From JAKLQR01 sp963753165 (GTDB lineage: Bacteria > Nitrospirota > Thermodesulfovibrionia > Thermodesulfovibrionales > SM23-35): a stretch of DNA of 64,000 bases. Position 1 is the stretch's first letter. Every line of letters starts with the position of its first letter. Under the pieces are notes generated by a model. It saw only the letters and a program-made list of their open reading frames with translations, searched no databases and was not told the origin of the DNA. Positions 1 through 8,734 of the stretch are shown in pieces. The DNA lies in contig CAVWBP010000012.1 of assembly GCA_963753165.1 (NCBI GenBank), positions 53,784 to 117,783 of the forward strand. The letters run 5' to 3'. The position numbers were made by a program, and so were the translations under genes.

Positions 1-696
1 CCCGTTTTTCTTGCTAAAACAGAGGCAGACAAGATCGACCTTCTGAACGCATACGTCGATATTTATTTACGCGAAGAAATCCAGGCCGAGGGCCTTGTCC
101 GCCGGATAGGAGCATTTTCGAGATTTCTTGATATGGCGGCCAGTCAGTTCGGAGAGATCGTAAACTATTCGACAGTTGCACGAGAGTGCCAGCAGGCAGT
201 CATGACCGTCAAGACATACTATGAAATACTCGTTGACACCCTCATCGGTTTTCGCCTTGAGCCATGGAGAAAGAGCGTTCGGAAACGCCTTTCAGGACAT
301 CCCAAATTCTACCTGTTCGATAACGGCGTTACAAACATCATTAACCGTTATGATCATGCTATTTCAGACCCGTATCTCCTCGGCAGATTATTTGAGCAGT
401 TTATCATCATAGAAACAATAAAACGGATAAAGACATCGCAGCAGTTAATTAACCTGTACTACTGGCGGACAAACACCGGAGCAGAGGTAGACCTGCTGAT
501 GGAGCAATCAGGAAAGCTTACCGGCGCTTATGAAATTAAATGGTCCAGAACAATTACCACAGCACAGCTTACCGGCCTGAAATCTTTTCAGCAAGACTAT
601 CCGGATGTGCCGTGTTGTGTCGTGTGCAATACTGATGAGCCTTACAGGCTTGGGAATATACTTGTCATGAACTGGAAGCAGTTCCTGGAGAAGTAG
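1..696 (+). CDS. DUF4143-type ATPase, C-terminal part (cut by window edge)
   Basis: The frame is open from base 1, so the gene starts upstream of the window; the first ATG inside is at 133 but the reading continues before it. The visible 231 residues look like the C-terminal half of archaeal/bacterial AAA ATPases that end in a DUF4143 domain (a helix-turn-helix-like segment followed by a restriction-endonuclease-like fold). The phrase YYWRTNTGAEVDLL near the middle and YEIKWS after it match the D...E-x-K arrangement of that fold. The N-terminal Walker motifs lie outside the window. Such genes are often accessory and poorly understood; no specific partner can be named here. Family assignment is from pattern memory. 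Confidence 0.75.
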   Translation, partial: PVFLAKTEADKIDLLNAYVDIYLREEIQAEGLVRRIGAFSRFLDMAASQFGEIVNYSTVARECQQAVMTVKTYYEILVDTLIGFRLEPWRKSVRKRLSGHPKFYLFDNGVTNIINRYDHAISDPYLLGRLFEQFIIIETIKRIKTSQQLINLYYWRTNTGAEVDLLMEQSGKLTGAYEIKWSRTITTAQLTGLKSFQQDYPDVPCCVVCNTDEPYRLGNILVMNWKQFLEK

Positions 697-702
697 GTTA
701 TA

Positions 703-789
703 TGGTGCCGGTGGTGGGAGTTGAACCCACACGGAGTTGCCCCCACCGGATTTTGAGTCCGGCGCGTCTGCCAATTCCACCACACCGGC
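703..789 (-). tRNA. tRNA-Leu (anticodon CAA), CCA encoded
   Basis: Read on the minus strand, the acceptor stem GCCGGTG pairs with CACCGGC, followed by an encoded ACCA end at 703-706. The anticodon loop CTCAAAA gives anticodon CAA, and the long variable arm (GGTGGGGGCAACTCCGTG) and the T-arm GGGTTCAACTCCC fit a class II leucine tRNA. The length is 87 nt including CCA. It lies 3' of the small DUF6485-like gene and tail-to-tail with the DUF4143 gene. Confidence 0.95.
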
Positions 790-830
790 ACATAAAAAAC
801 AGTGAAAAGTGCACAGCAAAAAACTGAACG

Positions 831-1025
831 TTATTTTTTCTGCAACCGCATGAATGCTGCGATTGAACGATCGTAGGTGCGTTCAACTTCTTTTGTGAAG
901 AAGCACGCAGGAAGCTCGCCGTTCTTTCTGTGATAATGAAGGCATTCACAGCATTTGTTCTTCCGTTCACACGGTTCGTAAGTACAATTGCAGAATTTCT
1001 TAAATTTCTCCTGTATGCATTCCAT
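831..1025 (-). CDS. Small cysteine-rich protein, DUF6485-like
   Basis: This is a 64-residue protein. I chose the ATG at 1025 (start MECIQEKF) instead of the upstream in-frame ATG at 1064, because GAGAGG lies just before it and the family begins at this point. Cysteines are spaced as CNC...C...CCEC, with a further cysteine in ELPACFF, which suggests metal binding. HYHRKNGELPACFF and TYDRSI are the conserved parts I recognise. The function is not known. It follows mnmE on the same strand after a 150-base gap. Confidence 0.75.
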   Translation of the reverse strand: MECIQEKFKKFCNCTYEPCERKNKCCECLHYHRKNGELPACFFTKEVERTYDRSIAAFMRLQKK

Positions 1026-1175
1026 AGCGCCTCTCGGGTATTTCCCGCCCTGAATTCTTCCCATGGGCTGAATTTGTAATTACGCATGATACCGGACTAA
1101 TTCAGCGTTCCAAATTTAACCGGGAATTGATAATTTTACCTGTTACTCTTTCGAATATGCAAATGCGCAGGCAGC

Positions 1176-2570
1176 TTATTTCCCGATGCAGAAATTACTG
1201 AAGATTCTATTGAGAATATCTTCTGTGGTTACTGCTCCGACGATTTCACCGAGCCTGTCAAGTCCGTCCCTTAATTCGAGCGCAACAATCTCAAGATGCT
1301 GGTTTCCCTCCAGTGTAGCGGCCCCTCGTTCAAGGGCTCCGCGGGCGTGTTCGATCGCCATCTTATGCCTGAGGTTCGAGATCACGACCCCTTCTCTCTC
1401 TTCCTGCCAGTTTTTCAGACATGCTGCAACTATCTGCTCTTTGAGCGCGTCTATTCCGTCTCCTCCTGTGGCTGAAATCTTCAGGAGGGATGAAGGATGT
1501 GGAATGAAGGATGAAAAAACCTCTTTCACAACAGCGGCAGGCAGATCACTTTTGTTCAGGACATGAATCGTATTCTTATCCTTGACTTTTTCCAGGACCT
1601 CGAAATCTTCTTCTGTCAGGGGTTGACTGCCGTCAAAAATAGCAAGAACAAGATCGGCGTTTTCGATGCTTTTCAGGCTCCTCCTCACACCCTCCTGTTC
1701 AGCAAGATCTTGTACGGCACGGATACCTGCTGTGTCCATAATACGCAAGGGAAGTCCTTTGATATTCAGATATTCTTCGATTATATCACGCGTAGTCCCC
1801 GGAATCTCCGTTACAATGGCTCTGTCTTTTTGCAGGAGAGCGTTTAAAAGTGAAGATTTTCCGACATTCGGTCTGCCGACGATAGCAGTCGAAAGTCCTT
1901 CCCTGAAATACCTCGCGTCATCATATGTTTTCTCCAGGATTCTGAGGTCTTCAAGAATACGGTTCAATGAATGCAGCAGATCCTGTTTCGTTGCGGTCTC
2001 AATCTCATCCTCAGGAAAATCAATGCAGGCTTCGACATGGGTGCATATCTCTGTTACCCTGTCCCTTAACGCGGTTATCTTTTCAGAAATGCCTCCCTGA
2101 AGCTGTTCGACAGCGATTCTTCTGCTCTCATCGGTTTTTGCCCGAATGAGATCAAGAACCGCTTCTGCCTGGCTCAGGTCGATCCGTCCGTTGAGAAAGG
2201 CCCTCCTGGTGAATTCCCCTGGTTCGGCAAGCCGTGCCCCGTGATGCAGGACAAGTTCCAGGGTATTCCTCAAAGGGAGCATGCCTCCATGGCAGTTTAT
2301 CTCAACAACGTTTTCTCTTGTATAGGAATGCGGAGCACGCATAATCATCACCAGCACTTCGTCAATTTTCCTGCCTGTTGATGGATCAACGATGAAGCCA
2401 TGGGTGGCTTTGTATGCGGCGGCCTCTGCGAGAGATTTCTTTCTCGATGAAAAAAATATCTTCTCTGCAATCTGCACGGAATCCCTGCCGCTTAATCTCA
2501 CAATACCAATCCCTCCTTCACCGAGGGGAGTGGAGATTGCGGCGATAGTATCATCATGCGAATGAATCAT
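1176..2570 (-). CDS. mnmE: tRNA uridine-5-carboxymethylaminomethyl modification GTPase MnmE
   Basis: With MnmG, this enzyme modifies the wobble uridine (U34) of certain tRNAs. The 464 residues start with the folate-binding domain (DTIAAISTPLGEGGIGIVRLSG), followed by a helical domain and an inserted G domain with Walker A GRPNVGKSS, the switch motif GTTRD, DTAG and NKSD. The protein ends in FCIGK, the conserved C-terminal C-x-G-K. The length is normal. Around residue 340-352 the sequence SSFIPHPSSLLK is encoded by TCATCCxTCATCC-rich DNA that resembles a segment inserted in carA; it appears to be a small repeat accommodated in the G domain. The gene is last in the rpmH-rnpA-yidD-yidC-mnmE cluster, 84 bases after yidC. 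The jag gene often found between these two is absent. Confidence 0.97.
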   Translation of the reverse strand: MIHSHDDTIAAISTPLGEGGIGIVRLSGRDSVQIAEKIFFSSRKKSLAEAAAYKATHGFIVDPSTGRKIDEVLVMIMRAPHSYTRENVVEINCHGGMLPLRNTLELVLHHGARLAEPGEFTRRAFLNGRIDLSQAEAVLDLIRAKTDESRRIAVEQLQGGISEKITALRDRVTEICTHVEACIDFPEDEIETATKQDLLHSLNRILEDLRILEKTYDDARYFREGLSTAIVGRPNVGKSSLLNALLQKDRAIVTEIPGTTRDIIEEYLNIKGLPLRIMDTAGIRAVQDLAEQEGVRRSLKSIENADLVLAIFDGSQPLTEEDFEVLEKVKDKNTIHVLNKSDLPAAVVKEVFSSFIPHPSSLLKISATGGDGIDALKEQIVAACLKNWQEEREGVVISNLRHKMAIEHARGALERGAATLEGNQHLEIVALELRDGLDRLGEIVGAVTTEDILNRIFSNFCIGK

Positions 2571-2654
2571 CTGTTATAGCATATGCGTTTTTTGCGGCTG
2601 GATACAAGGGAGAGGAAGAAAGGCAGAATTCATGAAAAAATGCCGGATTTGGCG

Positions 2655-4235
2655 TTACTTCTGTGCCCTGGCAGCTTTTTTGTTTACATAGAGCTGCTGA
2701 ACGATGCTGAAGATATTGTTCATCAGCCAGTAGATGACCAGGCCGGATGCGAAGTTCAGAAAAAGAAACGTGAAAATAATCGGCATGAGCATCATGATCC
2801 TGTTTTGTGCCGGGTCCAGGGATGTCGGCGTCATCTTCTGCTGGATGACCATTGTGATTCCCATAACAATCGGAAGCGGACCGACTGCAAACCCGCCGAT
2901 CAGGGGAAGCGCAGCAGGGATATGACCGAACAGGGTATCCGGCGCTGAGAGGTCCTGTATCCAGAGCATGAAAGGGGCGCTGCGAAGTTCTATGGCTATA
3001 AGGAGTATTTTGTAGAGTGCAAAGAAAACCGGAATCTGAAGCAGCATGGGGAGACATCCGCCGACAGGATTGACCTTGTGCGATTTGTAGAGCCCCATCA
3101 TCTCCTGCTGTAATTTTTGGGGGTCTTTCTTGTGTTTTTCTCTTAATTCAGCCATCCTGGGCTGTAGTTCCTGCATCTTTTTCATCGACTTCTGGCTTTT
3201 GTTTATGAGGGGAATAAACGGTATCCGTGTGATGAACGTGAGAAGGATGATCGCCCAGCCATAGTTGCCTGTCAGATTGTAGAAAAACTTCAGCACCCAG
3301 AAGAGGGGCACGGCGATTATCGAGAAGAATCCGAAATCAACGATATGTTCGAGTCCGACATTCAGGGTTTTCAGCCTCTCATATTCTTTCGGGCCTGCAA
3401 AGAGGATGAAACTGTTTGTGCCGGACTTTGCCTTCAATGCGGTCAGCGGGGAGTCCGCATACTGCCAGACTTTCGCTTCTTCCACCGGAGAAAGGGGAAC
3501 GAGAGAGGCAAAAAAATACTTGTCCTCCTGTGCCACCCACCTGATGTCTCCCTTTAATGTGGTCGGCTCGGCCAGTTTTTTCGTGTCGAATTCCATGCGG
3601 TCCGTACCCTTGAGCACCACCGGACCGGCATGCACGGTCGCATCTTTTGTATCATGCACGCCGAAGTTTGCACCGACAGTTATCCAGTACTCGGGGGCAC
3701 CTGACACTTCGTCTTTGATATCGATCCGGTATGTATTATTGGTAAAGGTATAGGTCCTTTTGACAGAGACGCCGGAGCCTGAATATTGAAACACGAGAGA
3801 ACCGTCGGGGTTATTTTTGTTCAGGATCAAGTCTGATCCGGCAACACTGAAATTTGCGTCAGCGAGATTAAAATCATCTTTCGATCCTATTCCTAACGGG
3901 GGGATTGCTCCGGGTTCTTTTAAAAGAACAACATTTGAGCCATCCTTCTCTTTATAGGCTTTCAGTTCGTAGTGTTTGATCGTGCCGCCAAGAGATGAGA
4001 ATACCGCAGTATAGAACTCTGTTTCCACTCTAATCTCTTCTGCATCAGCCGAAGCGTCTTTGGGGATTGACAGCGGTACGTCCGCTTCTTTTGTTTGTGC
4101 AGATGCGGCCTTCTCTTTTTCCTCAAGGTGTGCAGGCGGCTGAATCTGTGGTGACTCCTTGGGCGCAAGGAAGAACTGATAGACGAGGAGGATTGTAAAC
4201 GATATCGCAACCGCGATGAGAGCTCTTTTTTCCAT
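2655..4235 (-). CDS. yidC: Membrane protein insertase YidC
   Basis: It inserts and folds inner-membrane proteins, alone or with SecYEG. The 526 residues begin with a membrane anchor (ALIAVAISFTILLVYQFFLA), followed by the large periplasmic P1 domain typical of Gram-negative YidC (about residues 60-320). The conserved transmembrane insertase core lies at about 330-510 and contains PLINKSQKSMKKMQELQP, the cytosolic loop EKHKKDPQKLQQEMM and the motif NPVGGCLPMLLQIPVFFALY. The C-terminus is basic. The P1 domain points to a diderm organism. It is 3 bases downstream of yidD, in the conserved order. Confidence 0.97.
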   Translation of the reverse strand: MEKRALIAVAISFTILLVYQFFLAPKESPQIQPPAHLEEKEKAASAQTKEADVPLSIPKDASADAEEIRVETEFYTAVFSSLGGTIKHYELKAYKEKDGSNVVLLKEPGAIPPLGIGSKDDFNLADANFSVAGSDLILNKNNPDGSLVFQYSGSGVSVKRTYTFTNNTYRIDIKDEVSGAPEYWITVGANFGVHDTKDATVHAGPVVLKGTDRMEFDTKKLAEPTTLKGDIRWVAQEDKYFFASLVPLSPVEEAKVWQYADSPLTALKAKSGTNSFILFAGPKEYERLKTLNVGLEHIVDFGFFSIIAVPLFWVLKFFYNLTGNYGWAIILLTFITRIPFIPLINKSQKSMKKMQELQPRMAELREKHKKDPQKLQQEMMGLYKSHKVNPVGGCLPMLLQIPVFFALYKILLIAIELRSAPFMLWIQDLSAPDTLFGHIPAALPLIGGFAVGPLPIVMGITMVIQQKMTPTSLDPAQNRIMMLMPIIFTFLFLNFASGLVIYWLMNNIFSIVQQLYVNKKAARAQK

Positions 4236-4238
4236 ATC

Positions 4239-4448
4239 TTATTTCACCGGATCATATCCGCCGGGATGAAAGGGATGGCATCGCGAGATCCGCCTGAAAG
4301 TGAGCCAGGTTCCCTTGAAAGCACCGTACTTGCTTATTGCATCGACCGAATATTGCGAACAGGACGGGGTATATCTGCAACTCATGGGTAAGAGAGGAGA
4401 AATGCAGTACCTATATAGTTTGAGGAGTAATATCAGAAATTTTTTCAT
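4239..4448 (-). CDS. yidD: Membrane protein insertion efficiency factor YidD
   Basis: This small protein helps YidC-dependent insertion. The 69 residues carry the family signature YRYCISPLLPMSCRYTPSCS with its conserved cysteines, then FHPGGYDPV near the end. The first 38 bases overlap the 3' end of rnpA in another frame, an overlap common in this cluster, and yidC follows after 3 bases. Translational coupling with rnpA is likely. Confidence 0.95.
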   Translation of the reverse strand: MKKFLILLLKLYRYCISPLLPMSCRYTPSCSQYSVDAISKYGAFKGTWLTFRRISRCHPFHPGGYDPVK

Positions 4449-4779
4449 TCAGCACCCGTTTTACAAATTTCTTCAATACGTGAACAAAATCATCAAAGGT
4501 TCCTTCTGCCGTATGCCGGGTTGCGATCAGCATAAAGTCAAAATGCACCGGAATATCAGCGAGAACCTTTCTCAATGCTTCCTTCAGGAGACGCCGTACC
4601 CGGTTTCTTGTAACTGCAATGCCGATCTTTTTGCCAACTGCAAGACCAATACGGTTGAACTCCAATCCGTTCAGCCTTGCATAAATGACTAGATATTTTG
4701 AAGAAAGGCTGGCTCCTTCACGAAAAACCGATTCAAAATCCCGTCTCCTGGCCAGCGAACGTAAAAGGTTCCTCTGCAT
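4411..4779 (-). CDS. rnpA: Ribonuclease P protein component
   Basis: This is the protein subunit of RNase P, which matures tRNA 5' ends with the RNA subunit (not seen in this window). The 122-residue basic protein includes the start LLRSLARRRDFESVFREG and the conserved RNA-binding phrase GIAVTRNRVRRLLKEALR (family pattern R-N-R-x-(K/R)R). The start ATG overlaps the rpmH stop codon as TAATG, so the two genes are probably translationally coupled. Confidence 0.96.
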   Translation of the reverse strand: MQRNLLRSLARRRDFESVFREGASLSSKYLVIYARLNGLEFNRIGLAVGKKIGIAVTRNRVRRLLKEALRKVLADIPVHFDFMLIATRHTAEGTFDDFVHVLKKFVKRVLNEKISDITPQTI

Positions 4780-4919
4780 TAAAGAGCCAGTCTTTTGCGA
4801 CCTTTGGCCCTTCTCCTCTTGAGAATCTTACGCCCCCCAGGGGAACTCATTCGCTCCCGAAAGCCGTGAGTCTTCTTCCGTTTTTTATTGTGTGGTTGAT
4901 ATGTGGTATATGTTCCCAT
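4779..4919 (-). CDS. rpmH: 50S ribosomal protein L34
   Basis: The 46-residue basic protein has the L34 signature: YQPHNKKRKKTHGFRERM, then GGRKILKRRRAKGRKRLAL at the end. The ATG at 4919 is the only possible start, because an in-frame TAA lies two codons upstream and no other start codon exists before the conserved part. No Shine-Dalgarno sequence is visible. A good sigma-70 promoter ends only 14 bases upstream, so the leader would be about 8 nt or less. The stop overlaps the rnpA start (TAATG). Confidence 0.95.
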   Translation of the reverse strand: MGTYTTYQPHNKKRKKTHGFRERMSSPGGRKILKRRRAKGRKRLAL

Positions 4920-4933
4920 AATTTAGAACATAT

Positions 4934-4963
4934 ATTATAGGTTCTTGCTGAAAATAAAGTCAA
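4934..4963 (-). promoter_or_regulatory. Sigma-70 promoter for rpmH-rnpA-yidD-yidC-mnmE
   Basis: On the minus strand there is TTGACT (4958-4963), an 18-base spacer, and a perfect TATAAT (4934-4939). The predicted start of transcription, near 4927, leaves a very short leader before the rpmH ATG at 4919. Confidence 0.8.
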
Positions 4964-5062
4964 GGGAACGATGTTCATGGTATACTGTATATTCAAAGTT
5001 ATACTCATTAACTAATTAATTCATGCAATACGGAAAAATGACAAAGGAGAAATGATTCTGCA

Positions 5063-5443
5063 ATGAAGTATGGTGAGAAAGCAGTCAGCAAGGCGGCGCT
5101 GGAACTCTGGAAGAACCCGACACCGGAAAGAGATTATGAGATTCGTATCGAATTCCCGGAGTTTACCTGTCTTTGCCCGCGTTCAGGGTATCCTGATTTT
5201 GCAACGATAAATGTTCGGTACGTCCCTGACAAGAAGATTGTGGAACTGAAGTCGCTGAAACTTTATCTCAATGCGTTCCGGAGTATTCCTGTCTCTCATG
5301 AAGAGGTGACGAATAAAATTTATGCAGAGCTTGAGAAGAAATTAACGCCGCGTTTTCTTGAGGTAATCGGTGATTTCAATCCGCGCGGGAATGTAAAAAC
5401 GGTTGTGAGGGTCTGCTCTGAATCAGAGAGAAAAGAGCAATAA
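5063..5443 (+). CDS. queF: NADPH-dependent 7-cyano-7-deazaguanine reductase (preQ0 reductase)
   Basis: QueF reduces preQ0 to preQ1 in queuosine biosynthesis. The 126-residue protein is the short, single-domain type. It has the catalytic cysteine in FTCLCPRSGYPDFA, the QueF motif ELKSLKLYLNAFR and the conserved HEEVTN. The nearest Shine-Dalgarno (AAAGGAG, 5043-5049) is 13 bases from the queF ATG and only 2 bases from another ATG at 5052. That ATG opens a four-codon frame (M-I-L-Q) whose TGA overlaps the queF ATG, so coupled initiation is possible. No preQ1 riboswitch is recognisable upstream. The gene is transcribed divergently from rpmH. Confidence 0.95.
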   Translation: MKYGEKAVSKAALELWKNPTPERDYEIRIEFPEFTCLCPRSGYPDFATINVRYVPDKKIVELKSLKLYLNAFRSIPVSHEEVTNKIYAELEKKLTPRFLEVIGDFNPRGNVKTVVRVCSESERKEQ

Positions 5444-5458
5444 GAAGCTTATGAGCCG

Positions 5459-6076
5459 TCATGCTGCTTTTGCCTTGTCAATAAACGACTTTATCTTCTG
5501 ATGGTCTTTCTTCCCCTTCTCTGATTCTACCCCGCTGCTTACATCTACTCCATATGGTCTCACATGTCTTACTGCTTCGGAAATATTCTCAGGGGTCAGC
5601 CCTCCGGCAAGGATGATCGGCCCGAACTGCTTCGCGTAGGTTGCGATATCCCAGTTGAAAATCTGACCGGTTCCCCCTAACACACCAGGGGAAAATGTAT
5701 CGAGCAGGAATGCGGTGACGCTGTCCCGGTAATGGACAAGCGGGTCAAGGCTGTCGAGTGATTTGACGCGTATCGCTTTTACTGCAGGCCGTGAAAAAAA
5801 GCATGCTTCAGGAGGTTCGCTGCCATGAAGTTGTACAACGTCAAGATGGGTTAAGGTGATTATTTCCTCGATCTTCCCGGGTTCCTCGTTCACAAAGACC
5901 CCGACAGTGGTAATGAACGGAGGGAGTTTCCTGATAATGTCAGCCGCTTTTTGCGGGGATACGGCCCGGGGACTGTTTTGGTAAAAGACAAAGCCTAAGG
6001 CGTCAGCACCTGCCTCAACCGCTGCAAACGCATCGTCAAAGTTAGTGAGACCGCATATCTTGACTCTGACCGGCAC
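5459..6076 (-). CDS. trpF: Phosphoribosylanthranilate isomerase
   Basis: TrpF catalyses the Amadori rearrangement step of tryptophan biosynthesis. The 205-residue TIM barrel begins VKICGLTNFDDAFAAVEAGAD with the catalytic cysteine. It also has ALGFVFYQNSPRAVSP, VQLHGSEPPE, the catalytic aspartate region FLLDTF, and the C-terminal phosphate-binding parts LAGGLTPENI and GVDVSSGVE. It lies 12 bases after trpC on the same strand and ends 15 bases from the convergent queF. The other trp genes are not in the window. Confidence 0.96.
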   Translation of the reverse strand: MPVRVKICGLTNFDDAFAAVEAGADALGFVFYQNSPRAVSPQKAADIIRKLPPFITTVGVFVNEEPGKIEEIITLTHLDVVQLHGSEPPEACFFSRPAVKAIRVKSLDSLDPLVHYRDSVTAFLLDTFSPGVLGGTGQIFNWDIATYAKQFGPIILAGGLTPENISEAVRHVRPYGVDVSSGVESEKGKKDHQKIKSFIDKAKAA

Positions 6077-6088
6077 AATATAATTGTA

Positions 6089-6877
6089 TCATACCTGACC
6101 CATGAGCTCATCAATCTTTTTCCCGATGTCATCCGCCGCCATAAATGACGTGCCTATGAGCAGAGCATCGATCCCTTCTTCGTCAAATCTCCGGACCTCT
6201 TCTCTGGTTTGAATGCCGCTCTCGCTTACCACAACCCTGCCGGACGGAATTTCTCTCTTCAGCTGAAGCGTCGTCATGGGATCAATACGCATGGTGTTCA
6301 AATTGCGGTTGTTAATGCCGATAATATCAGCTGGTATCGAAAGCGCAGTTTCGAGTTCCTGGAAATCATGCACTTCAAAGAGCACGGAAAGCCCGATCTC
6401 TTTTGCGAGATGAAGGAACTCGGCAGCCTGGTTTTTGCCGAGAATCGCAGCGATCAGCAGGACCGCATCTGCACTATTTGCTCTCGCCTCATAAATCTGA
6501 TATTCATCGAAGATAAAATCTTTCCTCAGGACAGGTTTTGTGAGAAATTCTTTTACGTCAGGAATAAACGAAAGGCTTCCGCGGAAGAAATCCTCTTCGG
6601 TGAGCACCGAAACGGCATGGACACTCTTTTCCTGATATACGCGGGCGATTGCGCGATGATCAAAGTCCTGCCTGATAATCCCCTTCGAGGGAGAGGCTTT
6701 TTTTATCTCGGCAATCAACCGGATGTGTTCTCCGTGGGTACGCCTGATCGCCTGGCCGAAATTGACCGGGGGACAGGCGTCATGAATCATAGCTTTGAAA
6801 TCTTTTAACGGTCTGGCAGCTTTTGCCTCCTTCACCCTCTGTTTCTTTTTCTCAACAATTTCCTGAAGAATTCCCAT
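6089..6877 (-). CDS. trpC: Indole-3-glycerol phosphate synthase
   Basis: TrpC closes the indole ring from CdRP in tryptophan biosynthesis. I chose the ATG at 6877 because MGILQEIVEKKKQRV matches the usual family start; the frame extends to an ATG at 6925, and neither start has a convincing Shine-Dalgarno. Motifs visible are EIKKASPSKGII with the catalytic lysine, VLTEEDFFRGS, PVLRKDFIFDEYQI, GINNRNLNTMRID and VSESGI, ending in the phosphate-binding ALLIGTSFM. The length (262 residues) is normal. trpF follows after 12 bases. Confidence 0.95.
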   Translation of the reverse strand: MGILQEIVEKKKQRVKEAKAARPLKDFKAMIHDACPPVNFGQAIRRTHGEHIRLIAEIKKASPSKGIIRQDFDHRAIARVYQEKSVHAVSVLTEEDFFRGSLSFIPDVKEFLTKPVLRKDFIFDEYQIYEARANSADAVLLIAAILGKNQAAEFLHLAKEIGLSVLFEVHDFQELETALSIPADIIGINNRNLNTMRIDPMTTLQLKREIPSGRVVVSESGIQTREEVRRFDEEGIDALLIGTSFMAADDIGKKIDELMGQV

Positions 6878-6945
6878 GACGGATTTTATATAAAGACACT
6901 CGTCTTTTGCAAATAAATCAGGCATTTTTTGCTATAATCCTCAGC

Positions 6946-7111
6946 ATGATACAGAAGGGACATTATATCGTGTACGGCACAGGAGGAGTTGGAAGGTATA
7001 TCATAGAGGGAATGATGAAGACAGAGCGGCCATTGGTTACCATAGATAAAGGCGGTAATCCTTACCGGCAATATTGAAGGCATCAGAGCAATCAAGGAAA
7101 TTGCCGTATAA
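6946..7111 (+). pseudogene. Remnant of a TrkA-N (NAD-binding) domain gene
   Basis: From the ATG at 6946 the frame encodes GHYIVYGTGGVGRYIIEGMM, a Rossmann start (GxGxxG) like that of TrkA-N domains of potassium channels and transporters. It stops at 7075-7077. A neighbouring frame across 7050-7111 then reads VILTGNIEGIRAIKEIAV and stops, resembling a later part of the same domain. The middle of the domain and everything after it are missing. It sits directly before murJ and has no intact counterpart nearby. Confidence 0.55.
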
Positions 7112-7124
7112 GGCGGCATCCCCC

Positions 7125-8709
7125 ATGGATCGAGGAGACGAAAAAAAGAACATAACCAGGGCAGCCGGCCTCATGTCCGTAGCAACCCTGATCAGCCGTA
7201 TACTCGGCTATATCAAGGATATGATACTTGCGGGATTTTTTGGCGCTACCGGGGTTGCAGACACTTTTTTTGTGGCATTCAGAATACCCAACCTGCTGAG
7301 AGAACTCTTTGCGGAAGGATCAATGTCTGCCGCTTTTATTCCCGTGCTTACAGAGCATCAGGCGAAACAGGGGGAACAGGAAGCGCGAAGACTCGTCAGA
7401 ATAACCTTTACGTTTCTCCTGATAGTTGTCGGGGTCCTCTGCCTTGCAGGGGTTATTTTTTCGCCCGCGATTGTTTCTGTGATTGCCCCCGGATTTCTCT
7501 CAGATCCTGAAAAATTTTCACTTACGGTACTGCTTACAAGGATCATGTTTCCTTTCCTGCTCTTTATCAGTATCGCATCACTTGCAATGGGGGCGCTCAA
7601 TATACGAAGGGTATTCTTTATCCCTTCGCTTGCGCCGGTGATGCTCAATATCTCTATAATCGGGGCGGTGCTCTTTATCGCACCCATGATGGAACAGCCG
7701 ATTATTACCGTAGCAGCCGGGGTTGTGCTTGGCGGATTCATGCAATTTGCCTTTCAGCTGCCTTCGTTCTGGAAGAATGGATATTCCCTTCAGCCCGCAT
7801 ATGATTTCGGCCACGCGGGATTGAAAAAAATGGCACTCCTGATTATGCCGGCGACCATGGGTATGGCTGTCGCACAGATTAATATTTTTGTCAGCACCAT
7901 ACTTGCATCCTATCTCCCGGAGGGAAGTGTTACTTATCTCTATTATTCAATGCGGCTTATACAGTTTCCTGTCGGGATTTTCGGCGTTGCAATGGCAATG
8001 GCGGTTCTGCCTACTCTGTCGGAGCATGCGGTGAAAGGCAATTATCACGAGCTGAGAAATGATTTTTCTTTTGCATTGAGACTGCTCTTCTTTATCACCG
8101 TCCCGGCGATGGCGGGATTGATCGCCCTGAGAGAGCCGATTGTGAACCTTCTGTTTCAGAGAGGCAGGTTTGATTATGCAGCCACAGTCGGGACTGCCCA
8201 GGCGCTTCTCTTTTATTCAATCGGAATATGGTCAATTGTTGGGGTGAGGACTGTCACCGCAAGCTTTTATTCGATGCAGGACACGAAAACACCGGTAAAG
8301 ATCGCGGCAATATCAGTAGCGGTAAATGTACTTTTCAGCATTGCGCTCATGGGTCCTCTGAAGCATAGCGGACTCGCCCTTGCAAACTCGCTTGCTTCAG
8401 GCATCAATTTCGCCCTCTTGTTCTATTTTCTCAGGAAAAGAGCTTGCACGGGTAGACGGCAGGAGAATCGCGCGTTCCTTTCTGAAGACCGCCTTTGCAT
8501 CACTGGTAACCGGGGTCGCAGGGGCTGCACTCCTGCACGGAGAATTATGGCGCAGCCAGGGCAGCGCCGGGTTGAAAATATTTTCTCTTGGAGGAACCAT
8601 ACTGTTTTGTGTGATTCTCTACACCGCGATAACCTATATAATAAAAAGTGAAGAATGCTCATATATGCTGGGAATAGTGAAACGGAAAGTCGGGAATAAG
8701 ATTTCGTGA
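7125..8709 (+). CDS. murJ: Lipid II flippase MurJ (one frameshift near 8440)
   Basis: MurJ moves lipid II across the inner membrane for peptidoglycan synthesis. The start MDRGDEKKNITRAAGLM at 7125 is preceded by AAGGCGG. There are about 14 hydrophobic segments, and the MOP-fold features RILGYIKDMILAGFFG, ADTFFVAFRIPNLLRELFAEG and SMSAAFIPVLT near the N-terminus are clear. After FYFLRK (about 8445) the reading must move one base forward, across GGAAAAGAG, to continue with ELARVDGRRIARSFLK. The last two membrane segments are in that frame and end at 8709. Joined, the protein is about 527 residues, normal for MurJ. The extra base in an A run suggests a sequencing or assembly error. Confidence 0.9.
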
Positions 8710-8734
8710 CACAACAACAGGAAAGAGGTAGACC

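Noticed and set aside
5000..5062. Possible preQ1 riboswitch upstream of queF
   Set aside because: No preQ1-I or preQ1-II core motif could be recognised; only a short AT-rich leader and a four-codon frame are present.
8430..8460. Programmed frameshifting in murJ at GGAAAAG
   Set aside because: The needed shift is +1, not the usual -1 on A runs, there is no stop or pause signal, and the same type of shift occurs in many unrelated genes here; an extra base is simpler.
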